The notes under the pieces are model-generated. The model was not told the DNA's origin, did not search any database, and saw nothing but the letters and a program-made list of their open reading frames with translations. Source: Oceaniferula flava (lineage in GTDB: Bacteria; Verrucomicrobiota; Verrucomicrobiia; Verrucomicrobiales; Akkermansiaceae). Taken from it: 64,000 nucleotides of DNA. The DNA lies in the NCBI RefSeq assembly GCF_016811075.1, contig NZ_JAFBGL010000009.1, positions 151,026-215,025 of the forward strand. The letters are read 5' to 3'. The translations under genes were made by a program, and so were the position numbers. Shown here one piece after another: positions 36,193 to 43,395 of this stretch. How positions within the stretch are numbered: the stretch's first letter is position 1; each line of letters begins with the position of its first letter.

Positions 36193-36218
36193 GTTACACA
36201 TGGTGTATAAAGTGTAAC
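36193..36218 (-). promoter_or_regulatory. second inverted repeat upstream of abiE
   Basis: GTTACAC / GTGTAAC, perfect 7-bp arms with a 12-nt spacer, about 60 bp upstream of the abiEi start in an A+T-rich, ORF-free stretch (36135-36375). Candidate promoter/operator region. Confidence 0.4.
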
Positions 36219-36375
36219 ACTCGGCACTGAAAGAGTGTCGTGAGCAGATCGCATGGCATCCGCATTTTCTAGCTGATGCACCATTTTCATGACCTCATTT
36301 TTGCATTTCTCGTCAGTAATTTCGTGATAGTCGGGTTGTTTTCAAAAGCGGTCGGAATGAAACTTGTGATGGAGG

Positions 36376-39300
36376 TTAGCTAAAATAGCATCGCAGTTTG
36401 GTCTCGGTCATTTCTACTACTGTTGAGTAAACCGATCCCAACAGTCGTTTCATCTCTGGAGTCAACGAGGAGCTCTCCACGCCGGGCTGAGCGATGGAAA
36501 ACTCGAATAAGACATCGCTATACTTCAGAGCTTTCTTGATTTCCTCTAGAATCGCGGAGGAACCGTGGTAGAACCGCTTGTTCTTCAGCACTCCTGTCGC
36601 GTTACGTCTTTCGAGGTGCTTGATGAGCTCTTCGGGCTTCCACTTGTATCGAAGTGAAACGATGGCCTGACCACAGACTTCGTATAAATCAGACAATCTT
36701 GCGCCAGCAGTTGCTTTTGAATACTTGCAATGAACGAGCTCGAACCGCACTAGCCCGTCCTCAACGAAGACTGCGACAATGTCGGCAGATTCCCCCGCGT
36801 TATCGTCATTGAACACCACTCGAGCACCTGTATCCACGAGGCGCTTCATCATGTATTCCTGGATCGAATTCTTTCGTTGAGTGGAGCCCTTGTAGATCGA
36901 CTCAATTTTAAAATCAACACCACCCCATGGTAGGCTTTCGATCCGTTCATGGGGAATTGCGTGGATATCGCCTTCGCCGTAGTCAGTATGAATGCAGCCC
37001 GATATCGTGCATCCATTGAGTAGAAACAGAGCAGGCGGGTTCTCTTGGAAGAACTGTGTGAGAGAAACCGGATCCGCCTTGAGCCCAGCAACCTGAACCT
37101 CGATTGTCTCGAGCCCTTCGATGCAGTGACCTTTCTCTCCTCCCAACAGAATTGAAAAAGGGTGAGATTCAGTGCCGATGAATAGAATGAGTTCGGCTTT
37201 TGTGCCCTTGATGGCTTTGAATTTCAGGCTCGATTCTGCCAGTAACATTGATCCCCCTTTGGGGATTTCGAGAGTGAGCTTGTGAATTCGATCGTACAGG
37301 CCGTCCGACCAGTCGGCGGCCAAGACCACAACATCGTCGGGGTATTCCTTCAGTTCGATCTTCTTTGCTGAATCTTCGAGGAGCAAATTCGAGTCGATCT
37401 TTTCGTTTGTGACCATGGCACCAATGGCGAGGCACCATTCCTTCCATTGCTTCAGATCACCGACTCGGGCAGGGCTCCAGATTTTACCCTTTACTGATGC
37501 TCCAACACTGACAGGAAACCCATAGCGAAAACCCACCCCAACGAAATCCGACTTGTCGCATCGGCCTTCCGTCTTCCAGCGCGTCAGTTCGGTTGTTACG
37601 TCGGCACCGCTAAGCCGTGAATATCGGTGTAAGTGGTTAGCAGGCTTAAATATTCCCGCGTGTACTATGCAGAGGCGCTTGATTGAGTCAAAGGAACGGA
37701 ATACGCGGTCACCCTTCAATGGGCGTGGTTTCGCCGCGGAGATTTTCTCTACAAGATTGTCAACATCGAGGCGCTTTTCAGAAAAACCAACGTAAAGCAT
37801 TTTGTTCTCTGAGTCGTGATGGATCACGATCAGATCCCAGGTTTGGTCCCTTAGTTCCTTTGTTCTAGCCCATTTCACCTTCTCGCGTTTTTGAGTGGTG
37901 AAATAGAACACGTTTTCGTCAGGATTGATGTATGGTTGCGAGAGCGCGTATTTCTTAAGGTTGAACGCTTCATTGAACTTTGCCCAATCCACCTTGCTGC
38001 ACTGATAGCACACGCAGCTAAGCGCAGGGTAAACGAGCTTCGGATTGAGCTCGATGTCAGGTGAGTCGAAACCAGAGTAGGGTTGGCAACCCTGTAGAAA
38101 GGCAAGCAGTGACTCTGCCTCGTTCTTTTTGGCGTCAGCGATCTCTTTGATTACGTGCTCCCATCCGGACCCCTCTTGGAACAGATCTTCCAACTCGAGC
38201 GAGATCTTCTCCGCCGCATAGTTTACGACAAACGAAGCGTCGCCGAGACCTTTCTGGGTTCTCGTGAACCGCCCGATAAACTGAAGCAAGACCGCCAGCG
38301 ATTTATGGACACCGTGAACAGCTGCGATCTTGAAATCGGGGTAGTCGAATCCTTCCTTAAGCATGTCGACGCACACTACCAGATCGAATTCTCCTTCCTT
38401 GATTTGCTCAACTATTGCCCTACGGCCTTTGATTCCTGAATGAACCAGAGCGATCCGTTCTTTTGGAAACCACTCTTGATATTTTTTGTAAAGGGCGTCT
38501 GCTTTGGTTTGCGTTTCGGCTCGGACCATCATGCGGTGTCTCGTCAGACCATTGGCTCGATCTTCATTGAGCCGTGCCATGGCGGCGTCAGCGATGGCTT
38601 GGTCTTTTTTGCGGGGGTGGCGTTCATCAACCGCTACCAAAGATATTGGTGAGAAGCACTTGTCCGCCAATGCCAGGGAAAGAGGGTAATTGTAGATCAG
38701 GTTCCCCTCAATCGGCTTCCGGTCATTCCGATAAGGTGTCGCAGTAAATTGGACGATCTTCGATTTCGAGAAGAGTGACTTGATGCCGTCCCACTCCACA
38801 GCGACCACGTGATGTGCTTCGTCAAAATAGACGTGTGAGAATGCCTTCCGAAGCTTGCTCTTGATTGTCTGGGGCGCTCGTGCGAGCAACGCCGGAGTCG
38901 CAACAACGACGTCGGCGGAGTTGATGTGATCCAAATGAGAAGCATCTGTGATTGTCTTGCTGAGAACAAGAACCTTGGGATTGGGTGCATCACTCGGGAT
39001 TACTCCGAGTCGTCGCAGCATTCCCCAGCTCATGAACTTTTCGGCGATCTGATCTTTGAGATCTTTGGTAGGAACAATGACGAGAGTGCGGGCAGCCTGA
39101 TCAACAAGAGTTGTCACGAGCATTGTCTCAGTCTTGCCCGTGCCAGTCGGGAGTACTACGGTGGCCGGTTCGGTTGACAATGACCAGTGAGCGAGAAGGG
39201 AGTGCACTGCCCCAAGTTGGGCAGGCCGAAGCTTCCAATCTCCCTTGCCCCTGCCGTGAAGATTAACGCCTTCAAAGAAAGAGGTCTTCTTATCGTTGGT

Positions 39301-39576
39301 TCGTGTGACGCACCCTCGAATTGAGTAAGAGCCCTTCATTGCGCCTCTTCCTTCCTTGAGTTCCGCGTCAAAGGATAACCCGGTTGGATGGGTGAGGTTG
39401 AAAGTGTCTCCTGCTTTATGGATAGCGGTGAACGTCCAGTCGCCTTTGTCGAGGGCGAGTTGGCGTAGCCAACCGATGGGAGTGTTCTCAGCCTGATAAT
39501 AGAGCTGATCATTGAACTCCAGAACCTCTTGGTGAGGTTCTGGGGTTGCTTCAAGTTTGAAAAGTTCGGAATCCAT
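36376..39576 (-). CDS. DEAH-type SF2 helicase fused to PD-(D/E)xK-like nuclease domain (putative defence protein)
   Basis: 1066 residues. An N-terminal 110 residues of unknown type precede the helicase: Q-like WKLRPAQLGAVHSLLAH, Walker A VLPTGTGKTE (141-150), DEAH box VYFDEAHH (249-256), FTATPYRND (277-285), and motif VI QFIGRFTRTQ (432-441). A central region of about 450 residues contains a CVCYQC pair. The C-terminal region (about 910-1000) reads FNDDNAGESADIVAVF then VRFELVHCKYSKA, a D...E-xxxx-K arrangement like Mrr-type PD-(D/E)xK nucleases. Helicase plus nuclease next to an AbiE system suggests an anti-phage or DNA-restriction effector. The exact system is not one I can name. Confidence 0.75.
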   Translation of the reverse strand: MDSELFKLEATPEPHQEVLEFNDQLYYQAENTPIGWLRQLALDKGDWTFTAIHKAGDTFNLTHPTGLSFDAELKEGRGAMKGSYSIRGCVTRTNDKKTSFFEGVNLHGRGKGDWKLRPAQLGAVHSLLAHWSLSTEPATVVLPTGTGKTETMLVTTLVDQAARTLVIVPTKDLKDQIAEKFMSWGMLRRLGVIPSDAPNPKVLVLSKTITDASHLDHINSADVVVATPALLARAPQTIKSKLRKAFSHVYFDEAHHVVAVEWDGIKSLFSKSKIVQFTATPYRNDRKPIEGNLIYNYPLSLALADKCFSPISLVAVDERHPRKKDQAIADAAMARLNEDRANGLTRHRMMVRAETQTKADALYKKYQEWFPKERIALVHSGIKGRRAIVEQIKEGEFDLVVCVDMLKEGFDYPDFKIAAVHGVHKSLAVLLQFIGRFTRTQKGLGDASFVVNYAAEKISLELEDLFQEGSGWEHVIKEIADAKKNEAESLLAFLQGCQPYSGFDSPDIELNPKLVYPALSCVCYQCSKVDWAKFNEAFNLKKYALSQPYINPDENVFYFTTQKREKVKWARTKELRDQTWDLIVIHHDSENKMLYVGFSEKRLDVDNLVEKISAAKPRPLKGDRVFRSFDSIKRLCIVHAGIFKPANHLHRYSRLSGADVTTELTRWKTEGRCDKSDFVGVGFRYGFPVSVGASVKGKIWSPARVGDLKQWKEWCLAIGAMVTNEKIDSNLLLEDSAKKIELKEYPDDVVVLAADWSDGLYDRIHKLTLEIPKGGSMLLAESSLKFKAIKGTKAELILFIGTESHPFSILLGGEKGHCIEGLETIEVQVAGLKADPVSLTQFFQENPPALFLLNGCTISGCIHTDYGEGDIHAIPHERIESLPWGGVDFKIESIYKGSTQRKNSIQEYMMKRLVDTGARVVFNDDNAGESADIVAVFVEDGLVRFELVHCKYSKATAGARLSDLYEVCGQAIVSLRYKWKPEELIKHLERRNATGVLKNKRFYHGSSAILEEIKKALKYSDVLFEFSIAQPGVESSSLTPEMKRLLGSVYSTVVEMTETKLRCYFS

Positions 39577-39588
39577 CGTGGAATGTGA

Positions 39589-39753
39589 TTAGATGCTGCC
39601 GGAAAATGCTGAAAATAGTGCGAACTGGGAGAGGCGGTTGGAGCGGACGAGTTCGGCTTCGAATTGGCCGGCGTGCCTAGGAGTTCCTTTTTCCTCGCAG
39701 TGTGCGCTGAGATGCTGGCCGATGTTTTCTCCGCGTGTAACTACCAGCGACAC
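39589..39753 (-). CDS. short ORF immediately upstream of the helicase, possible gene remnant
   Basis: A 54-codon frame from a GTG at 39753, ending 12 bp before the helicase ATG: VSLVVTRGENIGQHLSAHCE then PRHAGQFEAELVRSNRLSQF ... FSGSI. It has protein-like composition and orientation matching the helicase. No recognisable domain. It may be the C-terminal relic of a gene broken at insertion of the helicase, or a small partner gene. The frame is closed by a TAG just upstream (39766-39768). Confidence 0.3.
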   Translation of the reverse strand: MSLVVTRGENIGQHLSAHCEEKGTPRHAGQFEAELVRSNRLSQFALFSAFSGSI

Positions 39754-39816
39754 TGAGTTGAGTGTCTATGTGTATGCGGGCGGTGGTTTCAGGAGGCATT
39801 ATAGTATTTCTAGCAG

Positions 39817-39847
39817 ATCCGATTTCCGTGACAAGAGGGAATCGGAT
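39817..39847 (-). terminator. hairpin downstream of the CSD/DUF1294 gene
   Basis: Arms ATCCGATTTCC and GGGAATCGGAT (one G-T wobble), 9-nt loop, 20 bp after the stop at 39867. No clear T-run on the minus strand, so termination is uncertain. Confidence 0.35.
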
Positions 39848-39866
39848 TAGGAGTGTTGGATTCTAT

Positions 39867-40679
39867 TCAGCTGACCTCGGTGATCCTTGCCAGGATGGAG
39901 CGGGTGAGTTGCCAGTGGCGGAGGTAGTCGAGGGCGAGGTATTGGTGCGTGAGGAGGGTGAGCCAGAAGATGGCTAGGAAATCGGGTTTGGAGCATTTGT
40001 GGCGGAGTTTGCGCTGAGCCAGGAAGGCGCCGGGCCAGCCGCCGATGAGGGAGAGGAAGTGGAGCTGGCTTTCCGAGATGCGCCAGGCTTTGGCGCGGGC
40101 GCTTTGCTTGTCCTTGGCGTAGCGCAGGTAGGTGATCAGGCTGAGGATGAGGGCGACGGCGTAGGGGGCGGCGAGGTGAATGCCGGTGGCCGTTGCGAGC
40201 TTGAACAGGGCGAGGGCGGGGAGGAGGATGAGGACGGTGAGCTGAATGAAGTGGACGGCCCGGAGGCGGCCGCCATCGTTGTGGTGGTAAGCTTGCACGG
40301 CGCAAGGGCGGCCTTGGGCGTCTTGGCCTTCTTCGAAGTGAATGAGATCGCCGGGCATCGGTTTTTTATGATGCTCGGCGAAGTCGCGTCGGTGTAGGAA
40401 GAGGCGTTTCTTGCCGTGGCGGAGGAAGCCGTAGCCTTTGCTGTGATCCCAAGAATGGATTCTTGCGCTGTGGCTTGGTTTTGTGGCTTGAGGTGCGCTC
40501 GTCGAGGTGGGGTTTCCTGACTTATTCGGCTTCGCCGTGTTGGCTGATCGAGGTGTGGCTGGGCGTGATTGTGGCGCTGGCCTGGACGCTGGCTTTGGCT
40601 GCGCTTTTGGCTGCCGGAGTGCGGCGGGAGGCTTGAGCTCTTCCGGTGGGCGGTGGCCAGGTAAGGATGGATAGGGCAT
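39867..40679 (-). CDS. cold-shock domain + DUF1294 membrane protein
   Basis: 270 residues. A Pro/Gln/Ser/Lys-rich disordered N-terminus (about 1-70) is followed by a cold-shock domain (HSARIHSWDHSKGYGFLRHGKKRLFLHRRDF; nucleic-acid-binding RNP-like motif KGYGFL...LFLH). Membrane segments around TVLILLPALALFKLAT and YAVALILSLITYL follow. The DUF1294 signature is RISESQLHFLSLIGGWPGAFLAQRKLRHKCSK. This CSD-DUF1294 fusion is a known bacterial arrangement of unknown role. The ATG follows directly on a tandem octamer tract, so translation may depend on copy number. Confidence 0.88.
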   Translation of the reverse strand: MPYPSLPGHRPPEELKPPAALRQPKAQPKPASRPAPQSRPATPRSANTAKPNKSGNPTSTSAPQATKPSHSARIHSWDHSKGYGFLRHGKKRLFLHRRDFAEHHKKPMPGDLIHFEEGQDAQGRPCAVQAYHHNDGGRLRAVHFIQLTVLILLPALALFKLATATGIHLAAPYAVALILSLITYLRYAKDKQSARAKAWRISESQLHFLSLIGGWPGAFLAQRKLRHKCSKPDFLAIFWLTLLTHQYLALDYLRHWQLTRSILARITEVS

Positions 40680-40686
40680 GGGGATT

Positions 40687-40750
40687 GATTGGTTGATTGG
40701 TTGATTGGTTGATTGGTTGATTGGTTGATTGGTTGATTGGTTGATTGGTT
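40687..40750. repeat. octamer tandem repeat (GATTGGTT)8
   Basis: Eight perfect copies of GATTGGTT, preceded by a partial GATT, ending 7 bp upstream of the CSD/DUF1294 start codon (ATG on the minus strand at 40679). Two upstream ATGs (40768 and 40764) read through the tract in the other two frames and stay open. Since 8 is not a multiple of 3, gain or loss of copies would put an upstream start in frame with the protein. Confidence 0.95.
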
Positions 40751-40840
40751 GTTAGAATCAACACGCACGCTGATGTTAGGGTCGTATTTTAGGTTTAGTG
40801 ATAATCTCTAAACAAGAAATAAAAACGTGGTTGCTGGGTT

Positions 40841-40985
40841 GACCACTGATTACGCAGATTTTCACTGATGGATGGCGCTTGTGCGGCTTGGATTGGGGCA
40901 AGTCAGTGAGGGGGGATTGGAACAGGGGTTTCCGAAATCGGAGCATAGGTAATCAGTCTAAAATCAGCATAATCAGTGATTAGGT
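40841..40985. repeat. inverted phrase repeat (CTGATTACGCAGATTTTCACTGAT type)
   Basis: The segment at 40841-40870 (CCACTGATTACGCAGATTTT plus CACTGATG) recurs inverted at 40950-40985, one to a few mismatches apart, around 80 bp of ordinary sequence. Together with the octamer tract this fills the 380-bp gap 40680-41059, in which I see no gene. Confidence 0.65.
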
Positions 40986-41059
40986 ATTATTTTTTAACCC
41001 TGGTTTTTCTGGAGGATTTGTTAGTTGGATTATCTGGTTCTCACTCTAGACTGGATGGC

Positions 41060-41599
41060 ATGCTCTTGCGATTTCACACTTATGAAGAAGCTTGTCTGTT
41101 CGCTGCGATGAAGCGGGCGGAGGGGTATTTTGCGGAGGTGATTCATGAGAATTTTGGTCATGTCTATGGTCAGCTGGCGTCGAATGGCGTTGCGGTGATT
41201 CTTTCGGAAGAGGCTGCGCCTGAGGGTGTGACGGTGCCGGTGTCGGAGCGGCGGGATTCTCTGCTGGGCGAGCTGGGGAAGGTGGCGGGCATGTTCGCTA
41301 TTTTGGGCATGTTGGGCGGACTACTCTGGCTGGCTTCAGCTGTGGTGATGACGGCGGCGGAGTTTAGTAAACTGCCGGACCGGGTGCTGTTGATGGGGCT
41401 TGCCTCCCTTGTGGTTCTGTTCTTGTTGCTCTGGGGCAGCCTGATGCTGACGCGTATTTACCATCGTCCCGGGCATCCGCTGTATGGGCTGTCACGGCTG
41501 GTGATTAAATCGATTCTCTGGGTGATGGTTCTCAGCTACGTGATGGAATTTCTCGTGTTTATTGCCTGGCTGCTGGTTAGGTTCATGCAGAGGGCATGA
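41060..41599 (+). CDS. small membrane protein of unknown function
   Basis: 179 residues from the ATG at 41060, chosen because a soluble N-terminal module begins there: MLLRFHTYEEACLFAAMKRA ... GHVYGQLASNGVAVILSEE, similar in layout to DUF2007-like signal-transducing modules. Four hydrophobic segments follow: FAILGMLGGLLWLASAVVM, LLMGLASLVVLFLLLWGSL, ILWVMVLSYVMEFLVFIAW and its tail. The longer frame from 40976 begins within a phrase repeat. Function unknown; it lies alone between the accessory region and the aminotransferase. Confidence 0.7.
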   Translation: MLLRFHTYEEACLFAAMKRAEGYFAEVIHENFGHVYGQLASNGVAVILSEEAAPEGVTVPVSERRDSLLGELGKVAGMFAILGMLGGLLWLASAVVMTAAEFSKLPDRVLLMGLASLVVLFLLLWGSLMLTRIYHRPGHPLYGLSRLVIKSILWVMVLSYVMEFLVFIAWLLVRFMQRA

Positions 41600-41635
41600 T
41601 TGTGTGAGCGGGTGGCTTTTCTCTATCCGTGGACG

Positions 41636-41667
41636 CAAAAAACGCCCACGAAGTGAATCGTGGGCGT
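41636..41667 (-). terminator. intrinsic terminator of the class IV aminotransferase
   Basis: On the minus strand, ACGCCCACG / CGTGGGCGT stem (9 bp, 8-nt loop) followed by six T residues, 44 bp after the aminotransferase stop. Confidence 0.8.
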
Positions 41668-41710
41668 GGTGGATTTTGAATGACCTTCAGGCCGCTTGCT
41701 CCGAGATTTG

Positions 41711-42625
41711 TTAGTCGGGCTGTTCGCTGGCGACCGGGTAGCCGGTGGTGGCGGTGAGCTCGGAGTAGAGCGCGGCGAGCTTCTGGGTCATGGGGCCGGG
41801 TTCGCCGCCGTTGAAGATGGTGTCATCGATGCGATTGACTGCGACGATTTCGCCCATGGTGCCGGTGCAGAACACCTCGTCCGCCTGGTGGATTTCCGCC
41901 TCGGGGATGTCGCGTATTTCCAAGGTGATGTCGTGTTCCGGGCACATCTTGATCAAGGTGTCGCGTGTGATGCCGGTGGGGCAGGCCTTGGTGGTGGAGG
42001 TGTGGATGATGCCATCCTTGACCAGGAAAACGTGGGTGGCATTGGTCTCGGCCAGATTTCCCTCGGTGTCTAACATCAGAGCGTCATCAGCGCCGGCGTC
42101 ATTGGCCTCGAGCTTCGCGAGGATGGAGGTCAGCTGATTGGATGAGTGGATGCGCTGGTCCAAGACATCGGCAAAAGGTCGGCGCTGTTTGGCGGTGATC
42201 AGGTGCAAGCCGCCGGTGCTGTAAACGGGGGCCTTGTGCTCCGGCAGGATGAAGAGCGAGCAACCTTTGGTGTTGATTCGGGGGTCGAGACCGGAGGTGT
42301 ATTTCAGCCCGCGCGAGAGGATCAGGCGGAGGTGGACTTGGTCATACATCTTGTTCGCTGCGAGCACTTTCACGATGGCATCGATGATGGCTTCGCGTGT
42401 GGGCAGGCCTTCGTAGCGGAGCATGGATGCGGATTTGAAAAGCCGATCGAGATGCTCCTCGAGTTTGAAAATCTTGCCCTTGTAAAGTCGGAGACCTTCC
42501 CAGCAGGTATCGCCATTCTGCACGGAGGAATCAAAGGGGGAGACGCCTGCTTGATCGCGGTGCACGAGTTTGCCGTCGATGGAGAGGATGAGGTCCTTGT
42601 TTTTTGGATTGTAGGTCTGGAGCAT
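41711..42625 (-). CDS. class IV aminotransferase (branched-chain or D-amino acid type)
   Basis: 304 residues from the ATG at 42625 (the frame extends to 42673 without homologous-looking sequence). PLP enzyme of fold type IV. SVQNGDTCWEGLRLYKGKIFKLEEHLDRL is the N-terminal pattern. The catalytic lysine region is SSNQLTSILAKLEANDAGADDALMLDTEGNLAETNATHVF, with E-x-x-x-x-N-I/T typical of IlvE. GITRDTLIKMC and VFCTGTMGEIVAVNRIDD form the cofactor phosphate and substrate loops. IlvE-like transamination of branched-chain amino acids is most likely, but D-amino-acid or aminodeoxychorismate specificity cannot be excluded. Confidence 0.88.
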   Translation of the reverse strand: MLQTYNPKNKDLILSIDGKLVHRDQAGVSPFDSSVQNGDTCWEGLRLYKGKIFKLEEHLDRLFKSASMLRYEGLPTREAIIDAIVKVLAANKMYDQVHLRLILSRGLKYTSGLDPRINTKGCSLFILPEHKAPVYSTGGLHLITAKQRRPFADVLDQRIHSSNQLTSILAKLEANDAGADDALMLDTEGNLAETNATHVFLVKDGIIHTSTTKACPTGITRDTLIKMCPEHDITLEIRDIPEAEIHQADEVFCTGTMGEIVAVNRIDDTIFNGGEPGPMTQKLAALYSELTATTGYPVASEQPD

Positions 42626-42786
42626 GGCTTGGTGGTGTTTAGGGTGGCAAAAGCGAAGCGATTGCACAGGCAATTAAGCGTGGAGTCGACCAGAAAGGGA
42701 TGCCAATTTCCGCAGGGAATACTCCAAAGTGCGGCCCATGGAGTTAGGGGCATTGATGCTGTGCGAGCCAGGTCCAGAAACAGAAC

Positions 42787-42811
42787 AAGGAGAGCCATGA
42801 CGGCTCTCCTT
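42787..42811 (-). terminator. hairpin after the His-rich protein gene
   Basis: AAGGAGAGCC / GGCTCTCCTT, perfect 10-bp stem with 5-nt loop, about 40 bp past the stop of the minus-strand His-rich gene. A weak T-containing tract follows on the minus strand. Confidence 0.55.
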
Positions 42812-42850
42812 GCTGGGGCTTTTTATCGGGTTTTTTGGGTTTCTGCCGTG

Positions 42851-43216
42851 TTAGCGGCGGATGCTTATCAATCCGTGGGGGCCACGGATGGTGAAACTGC
42901 TGTGGCCGCGGTGGTAGCTGGAACCACGGTGTGGGCGAGCGTGGTGGACATGGCTGGAGCCGCGATGTGGGGTGACGTAGCTGCGGCAGTGGTGGGTGAC
43001 CGGCACGCTGTAGTATCTGTAAACCGGGCGGTGATGGCGATCGTATCCGGCGATCACGCGGCGCTGGTAAATGGCGCATCCGCAGGAGGTGTGGCCGATG
43101 CTATAGGTGTAGCTGTGGCCAACCGGATGGTGGCGGTGGGGAGCGGCTTCTGCCTGCTCGGGAAGAGCGATGAGGGAAACGAAGACGGCGGCGATGGTAG
43201 CGAGTAGTTTTTTCAT
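42851..43216 (-). CDS. small secreted His/Arg/Tyr-rich protein
   Basis: 121 residues from the ATG at 43216, which gives the signal peptide MKKLLATIAAVFVSLIALPEQAEA. The mature part is rich in His, Arg, Tyr and Ser (APHRHHPVGHSYTYSIGHTS ... HRGSSYHRGHSS), with one CGC and one other Cys. Composition suggests metal or polyanion binding in the periplasm or at the surface. Such short His-rich exported proteins recur in Verrucomicrobia, but no function is established. A C-terminal FTIRGPHGLISIRR segment is less biased. Confidence 0.75.
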   Translation of the reverse strand: MKKLLATIAAVFVSLIALPEQAEAAPHRHHPVGHSYTYSIGHTSCGCAIYQRRVIAGYDRHHRPVYRYYSVPVTHHCRSYVTPHRGSSHVHHARPHRGSSYHRGHSSFTIRGPHGLISIRR

Positions 43217-43395
43217 AGCGATGGGGTTTGTTGTGTTCGCTATTTTGACGTGCCTTCGATTCAATTATTCAGAAAAATGCAGCGGGGGGCTCATTCCTGC
43301 CGCGCATGGTGCGGGAGGATGGCGTGCTGAGATACCGACTCAGCGGTCGGTGCGGCCGTGCGTGGAGCTTCGATGATTTTCCCGCGCTTAGCCAG

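Noticed and set aside
39593..39850. 85-codon plus-strand ORF upstream of the helicase
   Set aside because: No protein-like composition; the minus-strand frame 39589-39753 is more plausible.
40687..40750. Possible CRISPR array
   Set aside because: The repeat unit is 8 bp with no spacers, so it is a simple tandem repeat; no cas genes nearby.
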